NCBI GenBank assembly: GCA_003542015.1
Contig: DPLL01000104.1
Location: 1 to 8,388, forward strand
Length of the DNA stretch: 8,388 nt
Direction: 5' to 3'
From: Microcoleaceae cyanobacterium UBA9251
GTDB lineage: Bacteria > Cyanobacteriota > Cyanobacteriia > Cyanobacteriales > Microcoleaceae
The notes beneath the pieces were generated by a model, which was not told the origin of the DNA, searched no databases, and worked only from the letters and a program-made list of their open reading frames with translations. The translations under genes were made by a program, and so were the position numbers. This document shows positions 1 to 5,468 of the stretch, in pieces. Within the stretch, counting starts at the first letter, position 1, and each line of letters opens with the position of its first letter.

Positions 1-22
1 TAGCTCGATCGCGATCGAGCTA
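1..22. repeat. Perfect 22-bp palindrome at the left edge
   Basis: The first 22 bases read the same on both strands, centred on CGATCGCGATCG with flanking arms TAGCT/AGCTA. It lies 54 bp upstream of the fraC start. It could be an operator, a hairpin terminator of the gene to the left, or a dispersed palindrome; no T-run follows it. Because it touches the window edge, its full extent cannot be seen. Confidence 0.6.
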
Positions 23-75
23 ATTTGTGCCCGGTGGCGACATAGATTCTACCCAGCCCTTATAGCTGTAAACTT

Positions 76-594
76 ATGATTGCGAGTGTTTTCCCATTTC
101 GGATAGTTTTGGTGCAAATTTTAATTGTGTTTTTGGCGATCGCGATCGAAGCGTGGTTTCTCCAAAAGCTACTTAAACTCGGCCCTAAAACCAGCGTTGA
201 ATATACCACCATCATCAATCTATCTTGCACTTGCGTAGGTTGGTTAATTTTCTTCGGCCTTGAAAGCGTGCTTTCAAAAGACCTGCGGGAACGGCTGATC
301 GGTTATATGTTATTAGGAGGCTCCCAGGATGTTTACGCTCCCATAACTCTGATAGCAGTAGCAGTATTAGGAATAACTTTTTTAGCCAAGTGGCAGGGAT
401 TAGAACTGGTGCAAAATTTGGCATCTGGCAATACAAAAACAACCAAACCTCAATTCTTAGGGCCGCCCACCCTCACCAAGCGCCCTCCTAAAAAAACTTT
501 CCAAGTAACTACTACTTTTGGTGCAGTTTTAATCGCCCACACTGTTAGCAATTTCGTCATCTTAACCGTGTTGTTTTTGGAAAGCGTCAATTGA
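76..594 (+). CDS. fraC: Septal membrane protein FraC (filament integrity)
   Basis: This 172-residue integral membrane protein is read as FraC. In heterocyst-forming cyanobacteria FraC sits at the septum between cells, keeps filaments from fragmenting and is needed for intercellular exchange of small molecules. Four hydrophobic stretches are visible (about residues 8-27, 46-62, 88-106 and 146-168). A basic, proline-rich loop (about 118-141) lies before the last one. There is no signal peptide or catalytic motif. The call rests on size, hydrophobic profile, a family-like N-terminal segment (AIAIEAWFLQKLLKLG) and above all the order of the next two genes, which match fraD and fraE. No good Shine-Dalgarno sequence precedes the ATG, but no better start is visible. 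The gene ends with a 4-bp overlap into the next, so the two are probably translated together. A HIP1 octamer at 136-143 encodes part of the first membrane segment. Confidence 0.8.
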   Translation: MIASVFPFRIVLVQILIVFLAIAIEAWFLQKLLKLGPKTSVEYTTIINLSCTCVGWLIFFGLESVLSKDLRERLIGYMLLGGSQDVYAPITLIAVAVLGITFLAKWQGLELVQNLASGNTKTTKPQFLGPPTLTKRPPKKTFQVTTTFGAVLIAHTVSNFVILTVLFLESVN

Positions 595-1598
595 AATCTA
601 TGATGAAACAATTTTTGGATGTCACCGAGCAACTTACGAAGCTAACCAATAACCTTTGGGAAACCAATAAAAAAGTCCAAAAGACTATGGTTCCGCCTAA
701 AGTTGTCCACTGGAAGACGCCTTTACTGATTAGCATATTTTTAGCTTTGCTGTCGGTGGCGGCCTTCGCTGATGCGCCAACCAGCACGACTATTGCTGAT
801 TTGAGCTGGTTGTTTTTTACAATTTCAATGGGTGCACTCACCTGTCAGAAACCTTTTGTTCTTTACGGAATAATTATCAGTCCGTGGGTGACAAGTTTCT
901 TAATTGGCTTGTGGTTATTGGTAAGATTGCCGACAGACAATAAGGAAATAGCGTGGATAGCTGGCCCGATTATCGCCATCGTAGTTGCTGCTATCATCGA
1001 AATTTGGAAAAGCGAGTCAAAATGGGAAAGAGTCAGGTCGTTAGTTCGCCCGCAATTTGTGATTTTTACCCTGTGTCATGTGCTGATTTCTTGTTGGTTT
1101 GCCTTTCACTTTTTAATTCAAGGTTGGCTGCAAGACTATCCGAGTGTTTTATCACAGAATTTGAAGCAAAGCGATTATGTGGTGACATTTCAAGGCCCAA
1201 CTATTAATCGCTCCCGAGGTGTGGTTATGCTCACTGAAATGGAGAAATACCTCAAACAAGAGGCTCGCACAAAACCTTGGGCGCAGGTAGAGCAAATGCT
1301 GATAGATATTGACAACGAGCGCTTTTTTCTGAAAAATGAAGCGTTTAAAAAAATGCGGATAGTTCCAGAAGATTCTCGCTGGGATGTCAAAACTTCGATC
1401 GTCCAAGGACAGTCTCGCTATCAATTAGAAATGCAAGCAACTTGGCTAGGACTTGTTTTCAGACCGGAAATATATTCGTTTAGCAAATCTTGCGAAGTGT
1501 TCAATATAGGAAATGCAGCTACTATAGACTGCGGTGCTATCAAACGCTCTAAGCCAGGGCTGAAAAAAGATGGAACTCCGGGAGAGACTCAAGTTTGA
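591..1598 (+). CDS. fraD: Septal junction membrane protein FraD
   Basis: This 335-residue protein has the layout of FraD, which localises to the septum and is a component of the septal junction in Anabaena. It has a polar N-terminal stretch with coiled-coil character (residues 1-40), five hydrophobic segments (about 43-60, 67-86, 92-112, 120-138 and 155-176), then a C-terminal domain of about 155 residues predicted to lie in the periplasm. Length and topology fit the family. The chosen start is TTG at 591, overlapping the fraC stop, because GGAAAG at 579-584 sits 6 nt upstream. ATG codons at 600 and 603 are alternatives and would shorten the protein by 3 or 4 residues but have no better ribosome site. 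A role in closing or building the junction is known for the family, not shown by this sequence. Two cysteines near the C-terminus (C301, C314) could pair in the periplasm; that is inference. Confidence 0.8.
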   Translation: MKSMMKQFLDVTEQLTKLTNNLWETNKKVQKTMVPPKVVHWKTPLLISIFLALLSVAAFADAPTSTTIADLSWLFFTISMGALTCQKPFVLYGIIISPWVTSFLIGLWLLVRLPTDNKEIAWIAGPIIAIVVAAIIEIWKSESKWERVRSLVRPQFVIFTLCHVLISCWFAFHFLIQGWLQDYPSVLSQNLKQSDYVVTFQGPTINRSRGVVMLTEMEKYLKQEARTKPWAQVEQMLIDIDNERFFLKNEAFKKMRIVPEDSRWDVKTSIVQGQSRYQLEMQATWLGLVFRPEIYSFSKSCEVFNIGNAATIDCGAIKRSKPGLKKDGTPGETQV

Positions 1599-1625
1599 TT
1601 CTGCTTTTGGCTGCTCAATGCAAAC

Positions 1626-1654
1626 CTAACAGCAGGAAATGATTCTGCTGTTAG
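1626..1654. terminator. Hairpin in the fraD-fraE spacer
   Basis: CTAACAGCAG (1626-1635) and CTGCTGTTAG (1645-1654) form a perfect 10-bp stem around a 9-nt loop, starting 27 bp after the fraD stop. Only TTT follows directly, so it is a weak intrinsic terminator at best. It could instead be an RNA-stability or processing element that lowers fraE relative to fraCD. Confidence 0.55.
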
Positions 1655-1666
1655 TTTCTGTCATTT

Positions 1667-1701
1667 CCCAATTCCTAATTCCCAATTCCTAATTCCCAAT
1701 T
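1667..1701 (+). repeat. Five tandem CCYAATT heptamers (STRR type)
   Basis: Five perfect heptamers alternate CCCAATT, CCTAATT, CCCAATT, CCTAATT, CCCAATT. Short tandemly repeated heptamers of this kind are a known feature of filamentous cyanobacterial genomes. The array ends 5 nt before the fraE ATG and so takes the place where a Shine-Dalgarno sequence would be expected; none is present. Confidence 0.9.
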
Positions 1702-1706
1702 ACCAA

Positions 1707-2480
1707 ATGAATTTGAGAAGAATCTTGACTGTTGCGATTAATGTATTCTGGGAAGTAATTCGCGATCGCATCCTGTACTTAATTATTGTTTTTGCTCTGT
1801 TGATGGGAGCTGCGGTGCGGTTGATACCGGAATTGGCGGCGACAACAGAGAAAAAAATTATCTTAGATATCGGTTTGGCTGCTATTAGCATCCTCGGTAT
1901 AATTGTCACTGTCTTTGTGTCTACCGGATTGGTTAACAAAGAAATTGAAAAACGGACTGTTTACCTGTTGGTAGCTAAACCGATAAGTCGCGCTGAGTTA
2001 ATTGTTGGCAAGCATTTAGGGTTATCGGCAGTGCTGGGCGTACTTGTCGCGGCAATGACTGTTATTTATCTGGGAATTTTGAGTTTTCATCGCATTCCTT
2101 ACCCTTTACAAAGCATTTTAATAGCTTCATTATTCATCTGGTTCGAGCTTTCTTTGGTGACTGCTATAGGGATTTTATTTGGAGTGTTTACCAGTTCGCT
2201 GCTGGCAACTTTACTGACATTTGGCGTTTATCTGGTGGGACATTCGACGCGAGATTTAGTGGCTTTGGGTAAGTTAACTAAAAATCCTGGCATTGAACAA
2301 TTGATGATGGGACTTTATCTGGTTTTGCCCGATTTGGCGCGATTTAATTTGAGAAATGATGCTGTTTACGGACAAGTGCCTTATTTGGCTGCTCTGATTA
2401 CAAATGCTGGCTATGGTTTGCTGTATGGGGTGTTGCTGCTGTCAATTTCGATCGCTATATTTTCCCGCCGGGAGTTTTAA
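1707..2480 (+). CDS. fraE: ABC-2 type permease FraE
   Basis: This 257-residue membrane protein has the pattern of an ABC-2 type permease. An amphipathic N-terminus is followed by about six hydrophobic segments (near 22-38, 54-74, 104-125, 136-159, 163-178 and 234-252). The typical cytoplasmic motif follows the second segment (NKEIEKRTVYLLVAKPISR, residues 77-95). Its position after fraC and fraD matches the fraCDE cluster, where FraE is needed for filament integrity. Its transported substrate is unknown to me. No ATP-binding partner lies in this window, so the ATPase would have to be encoded elsewhere. The ATG at 1707 directly follows the heptamer repeats and lacks a Shine-Dalgarno sequence; no nearer in-frame start is better. 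The 108-bp gap from fraD, with its hairpin, suggests fraE may be expressed at a different level from fraCD. Confidence 0.82.
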   Translation: MNLRRILTVAINVFWEVIRDRILYLIIVFALLMGAAVRLIPELAATTEKKIILDIGLAAISILGIIVTVFVSTGLVNKEIEKRTVYLLVAKPISRAELIVGKHLGLSAVLGVLVAAMTVIYLGILSFHRIPYPLQSILIASLFIWFELSLVTAIGILFGVFTSSLLATLLTFGVYLVGHSTRDLVALGKLTKNPGIEQLMMGLYLVLPDLARFNLRNDAVYGQVPYLAALITNAGYGLLYGVLLLSISIAIFSRREF

Positions 2481-2499
2481 AACAATAAACAGAATACCC

Positions 2500-2533
2500 A
2501 GATACCCGACTTCGCAGAAGTTGTCGGGTATCT
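2500..2533. repeat. REP-like hairpin downstream of fraE
   Basis: AGATACCCGAC (2500-2510) pairs perfectly with GTCGGGTATCT (2523-2533). Taking a 3-nt bulge, the stem continues with CTTC/GAAG around a GCA loop. This resembles a palindromic repeat common between genes in filamentous cyanobacteria. It lies 20 bp after the fraE stop and could protect or end the fraE transcript, but it lacks a T-run. Confidence 0.7.
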
Positions 2534-2633
2534 AACACAATCCTGGAGGCAGCTATTGTGTCTGTCATGAGATCCTTCACAATCCTGAGCTATGCGTTGG
2601 ATCGGGACTCCGCAGTGTGGTAAAGTATCGATC

Positions 2634-2661
2634 GAGATTCTTCGCTACGCTCAGAATGACA
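2634..2661 (-). repeat. Dispersed 28-bp repeat, copy 1
   Basis: This stretch contains GAGATTCTTCGCTACGCTCAG and runs into AATGACA. Its reverse complement matches the segment at 8355-8382 at 26 of 28 positions. Sequences of this type (CTGAGCGAAGCGAAGAATCT) recur between genes in many bacterial genomes. Confidence 0.75.
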
Positions 2662-2706
2662 GAATTATGTTGCAATGAGTCAATGACAGAATTATGTTGA
2701 AATGAG
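2655..2706. repeat. 25-bp tandem duplication
   Basis: Two 25-nt units (2655-2679 and 2682-2706) containing ATGACAGAATTATGTTG differ at one base (C2673 versus A2700) and are offset by 27 bp. The first unit begins inside the end of the dispersed repeat and the second runs into the inverted-repeat element at 2704, which suggests the duplication joined two older elements. Confidence 0.8.
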
Positions 2707-2775
2707 ACTTGTAGGGTGCGTCAGACTTTCGTTATAGGGCGATTATCGAGGGTTTGATCTCTGACGCACCTTACT
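2704..2775. repeat. Small inverted-repeat (MITE-like) element
   Basis: GTAGGGTGCGTCAGA (2711-2725) and TCTGACGCACCTTAC (2760-2774) are 15-bp inverted arms with one G-T pair, around a 34-bp centre. The element has no coding capacity. A shorter relative lies at 8271-8296, and the two share GAGACTTGTAGGGTGC. Similar GGTGCGTCAG elements are frequent in cyanobacterial spacers. Confidence 0.75.
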
Positions 2776-2869
2776 AATTGTGACACTTGGCTTTAGTCCT
2801 AATCCAAAAAGTTATCGATCGACAATCGAGATTAAAACTTACACTTTTATTGGTAAAATTAGGTGACTT

Positions 2870-3670
2870 ATGACTACTATAATTCAAAAGCCGATATCAC
2901 AGCTAAAGATTACTTGGCCGCTGCTACCAGATGATTTTCTCCTACCAGATGACCCTGTAGACGATATAGACCATCCTTTAATCGCTAATGGTTTGCGCCA
3001 GTCTTTAGTTGCTTCCCCCGAACTAATGCAAGACGCACTGATCGTTTCTAATTTTGCTTTGTGCGCGGCTGTGGACGATCGCACTATTTGCAAAGCCCCA
3101 GACTGGATGTACCTGCGCCCCGTTCAACCTTGGCCTCACAGCTATCCGCGCCGCAGTTACACTCCTCATACCGAAGGAACAGTCCCTTTTGTAGTGATGG
3201 AATTTCTGTCAGCTACTTACGGCGATGAATACTCTGTCGAACATACAGAAGAAATCGGCAAGTGGTTTTTTTACGAACAAGTAATCGCAGTTCCCCGCTA
3301 TGTCATTTTTCGACCGCATACAGGCAGAATAGAAGTTTATGCGCTAGAATCAGAGCGCTATGACAATCAAAATCCTGATGAAAACGAGCGTTATTTAATA
3401 CCTGGATTAGATCTATTTTTGGGAGTTTGGCTGGGAACTCGCGAAGGTAGAACGGGATATTGGCTGCGCTGGTGGAATATGGCTGGGGAGTTGCTTTTGT
3501 GGCCGGAAGAACGCGCGGAGAATCAACGCCTGCGGGCTGAAGCGGAAAGCCAGCGGGCCGATCGAGAACAGCAAGAAAAAGAGTCAGCCCAGACTCTGCT
3601 GGAACAGGAAAGACAGCGCAATCAAGAACTTTTGGCGCGATTGGCCGCCCTCGGTATCGATCCAGAATAA
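2870..3670 (+). CDS. Uma2 family (DUF820) nuclease-like protein with coiled-coil tail
   Basis: This 266-residue protein matches the Uma2/DUF820 family, which is greatly expanded in cyanobacteria and has a PD-(D/E)XK-type nuclease fold; its biological role is not known. Visible family marks are the conserved N-terminus (WPLLPDDFLLPDDPVDDI, residues 16-33), P77-D78, E111 in VVMEFLSA, K131, and the strand VPRYVIFRPHTGRIEVY (141-157). A family-typical PGLDLFLGVW stretch follows (178-187). Asp78, Glu111 and possibly Lys131 would be the metal-site candidates. From about residue 213 the chain becomes a charged Glu/Arg/Gln coiled coil ending LGIDPE, common in cyanobacterial members. The ATG at 2870 is preceded by AGGTGA (2861-2866) at a short 3-nt spacing. 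No IS element or partner gene flags it as mobile or as an antitoxin. Function beyond the fold is inference. Confidence 0.85.
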   Translation: MTTIIQKPISQLKITWPLLPDDFLLPDDPVDDIDHPLIANGLRQSLVASPELMQDALIVSNFALCAAVDDRTICKAPDWMYLRPVQPWPHSYPRRSYTPHTEGTVPFVVMEFLSATYGDEYSVEHTEEIGKWFFYEQVIAVPRYVIFRPHTGRIEVYALESERYDNQNPDENERYLIPGLDLFLGVWLGTREGRTGYWLRWWNMAGELLLWPEERAENQRLRAEAESQRADREQQEKESAQTLLEQERQRNQELLARLAALGIDPE

Positions 3671-3691
3671 CAGTAAAAAAAAGTTGAAATC

Positions 3692-4519
3692 ATGTTAGTC
3701 GAAAAACTCGAAAAATTAAAAAATATCTTCGCACAGATGGATCGGGCGCTGATTGCTTACTCTGGCGGCATTGACAGCACTTTGGTGGCAAAAATTGCTT
3801 TTGACGTTTTGGGCGATCGCGCTTTGGCCGTGACAGCAGTTTCTCCGTCTTTATTGCCAGAAGATTTGGAAGATGCGCGGATTCAAGCAGCAGAAATTGG
3901 TCTGGTTCACGAGGAAGTAGAAACTCAGGAAATGGCCAATCCTAATTACACTTCTAACCCGGTTAATCGCTGCTATTTCTGCAAAAGCGAACTCCATGAT
4001 ACTTTGAAACCGCTAGCACTCGAAAAGGGTTATCCTTATGTGGTGGATGGGGTTAATGCTGATGATTTAAAGGATTATCGTCCGGGGATTCAGGCCGCGA
4101 AGGAACGGGGCGCGCGATCGCCTTTAGCAGAAGTAGGAATTACTAAATTTGAAGTGCGGCAATTGGCTAAAGAATTAGGTTTACCTTGGTGGGACAAACC
4201 GGCTCAGCCTTGTTTGAGTTCGCGCTTTCCCTACGGTGAAGAAATCACCGTGGGAAAGTTGCAAAGAGTGGGGCGCGCTGAACGATATTTGCGGCAGTTG
4301 GGACTGAAAAATCTGCGAGTGCGATCGGATGGAGACACGGCGCGCATTGAGTTACCAGCCCAGGAGATTCAGGAGTTTGTATTAAATGCGGATTTGCCTG
4401 CATTAGTCGCGGTGTTTCAAGAGTTGGGTTTTGTTTACGTGACTTTGGATTTGGAGGGATTTCGCAGCGGCAAATTAAATCAGGTTTTGCAGCCGGAATT
4501 GTTGGGGGCGAAAGGTTGA
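3692..4519 (+). CDS. larE: ATP-dependent sulfur transferase LarE
   Basis: This 275-residue PP-loop enzyme matches LarE. LarE adenylates the carboxylate of the pyridinium bis-carboxylate precursor made by LarB and replaces it with sulfur, before LarC inserts nickel to give the nickel-pincer nucleotide cofactor of lactate racemase and related enzymes. The ATP-binding P-loop is SGGIDST (24-30). Three cysteines sit at family positions: C94 and C97 in RCYFCK and C174 in PCLSSR. The last corresponds to the sulfur-donor cysteine of the Lactobacillus enzyme. All three together are the pattern of LarE proteins that carry a [4Fe-4S] cluster, as described for Thermotoga maritima. The protein is full length and undamaged. 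The ATG at 3692 lies 21 bp after the Uma2 stop without a clear ribosome site, so it may be co-transcribed. larB, larC and a LarA-like enzyme are not in this window. Confidence 0.9.
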   Translation: MLVEKLEKLKNIFAQMDRALIAYSGGIDSTLVAKIAFDVLGDRALAVTAVSPSLLPEDLEDARIQAAEIGLVHEEVETQEMANPNYTSNPVNRCYFCKSELHDTLKPLALEKGYPYVVDGVNADDLKDYRPGIQAAKERGARSPLAEVGITKFEVRQLAKELGLPWWDKPAQPCLSSRFPYGEEITVGKLQRVGRAERYLRQLGLKNLRVRSDGDTARIELPAQEIQEFVLNADLPALVAVFQELGFVYVTLDLEGFRSGKLNQVLQPELLGAKG

Positions 4520-4555
4520 TTAATTGTCCTGAAAAAATGTCACTACAACTCGGAC

Positions 4556-4584
4556 TTGACTTGTCGGCGATCGCAATTTATGGA
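4556..4584 (+). promoter_or_regulatory. Possible promoter upstream of the SGNH gene
   Basis: TTGACT (4556-4561) is followed after 17 bp by TATGGA (4579-4584). The -35 is good but the -10 is weak. It lies in the 138-bp spacer between larE and the hydrolase, about 70 bp before the ATG. A HIP1 octamer (4567-4574) falls within the spacer. No terminator-like hairpin is visible after larE. Confidence 0.3.
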
Positions 4585-4657
4585 AATTTGCATAAATCCT
4601 GACTGCTTGTTAAAGCAATAGCATAAACTTAAGTAGCAGCAAACTGAAGCAAGTTTT

Positions 4658-5419
4658 ATGAAAGTTAAATTTAAGTTAATCTCCGTTGTCTTGGCTTTGT
4701 TGTTGTGCGCTTACATCCCGTTTCAGGTGTTAGCTAACCCCCAACTTTCGGGTGATACAATTAGCTCTGCGCTGTGGTGGCAAGTTGCTGTATATAATCA
4801 GGTACAACAAATTCAAGACCAGCATTATCAAGGGTGCGTGTGGGGCGATTCTATTTCCTCGGCTCTGGTAGCTTCTTTGGGTGAACAAAATTTTAATTTT
4901 GCGATCGGCGGGATGAGCTCAGTTTCGCTGCTCGAACAGCTTAAGCTTGTAGTACCAAAGGGTTTTCAGTGCGAAAAATCTATTATTGCGATCGGCACAA
5001 ATGATGCTATGTACGGCATTAGCGATGAGCAGTTTGTCAGTAATTTGAAAGAGGCGATCGCATAATTGCGATCGACTGGTACTAAACAAATCATTCTTAT
5101 TCCTAGTTTTTACTCAACTGTTGCCGCCAGCTACAATCCTAAATTAGCAGGAACAATTGCTAGAGTTGACGAAATTAATGTTCTGATAAATCAAGTAGCT
5201 AATTCTGAAAAAGTTCCTGTTGAATATCGAGGAATACAAGCATTATTTAAGGAACAAGCACTCAACGAAGATTTAACAATTGACGGCGTTCACCTGAATG
5301 CAAAAGGTTTAGATATCTACAGGAAAGTTTTGTTAAATATTTTAAATTCTCCCTCTGAAACGCGCACACCTTCTGATCAGAAACTAAACCCAACACTCAT
5401 TAATCGGATGTTGGGTTGA
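4658..5419 (+). pseudogene. Secreted SGNH/GDSL hydrolase interrupted by an in-frame stop
   Basis: Read through one TAA (5063-5065), this is a 253-residue SGNH-fold esterase/lipase-type protein. It begins with a Sec signal peptide (hydrophobic 8-25, likely cleavage after VLA at 26), so the product would be exported. Block I is VWGDSIS with nucleophile S65, block II is FAIGG (G84/G85), block III is GTND (N115), and block V is DGVH (D209, H212 in read-through numbering). All four blocks survive, in one frame, with no indel. Both sides join naturally as AIA-stop-LRSTGTKQ, so a CAA-to-TAA change is the simplest explanation. The first 135 residues hold the Ser and the second part holds the Asp and His, so neither piece should work alone. 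A TTG directly after the stop, with AAAGAGG 11 nt upstream, might allow restart, but that piece lacks a signal peptide. Sequencing error is possible. The natural substrate is unknown; a cell-envelope or polysaccharide ester is only a guess. Confidence 0.8.
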
Positions 5420-5441
5420 GCGATAGCAAAACCCAACACTC
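5386..5441. repeat. AACCCAACA direct and inverted repeats between convergent genes
   Basis: AACCCAACA (5387-5395) and TGTTGGGTT (5409-5417) form a 9-bp stem with a 13-nt loop that runs into the stop codon of the broken hydrolase. AAACCCAACACTC occurs at 5386-5398 and again at 5429-5441. The hairpin could act as a terminator for either convergent gene but has no T-run. The last residues of the hydrolase frame (LNPTLINRMLG) are encoded by it. Confidence 0.7.
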
Positions 5442-5468
5442 TGTACATAACCTTTGAAAACCGCTATG

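Larger units (their letters stand above)
2481..2869. other. Repeat-rich spacer without a gene
   Basis: No plausible coding sequence is visible in these 389 bases on either strand. Besides the elements listed separately, there is a 7-bp dyad ACACAAT/ATTGTGT (2535-2541 and 2555-2561) and a degenerate stretch, GAGATCCTTCACAATCCTGAG (around 2570-2590), that resembles a decayed copy of the dispersed repeat at 2634-2661. The region reads as a collection site for small repeats at the boundary between two transcription units. Confidence 0.6.

Noticed and set aside
953..1424. Alternative frames within fraD on both strands
   Set aside because: They lie wholly inside fraD, whose frame gives a coherent five-segment membrane protein, and the alternatives show no domain.
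2924..2952. Direct repeat CTACCAGATGA spaced 18 bp in the Uma2 gene
   Set aside because: It encodes LLPDDFLLPDDP, a conserved N-terminal stretch of cyanobacterial Uma2 proteins, so it reflects protein conservation rather than a new element.
2870..4519. Uma2 and LarE as a functional pair or defence unit
   Set aside because: They are only 21 bp apart, but Uma2 genes are scattered through cyanobacterial genomes and nothing in either protein links nuclease-fold and cofactor synthesis.
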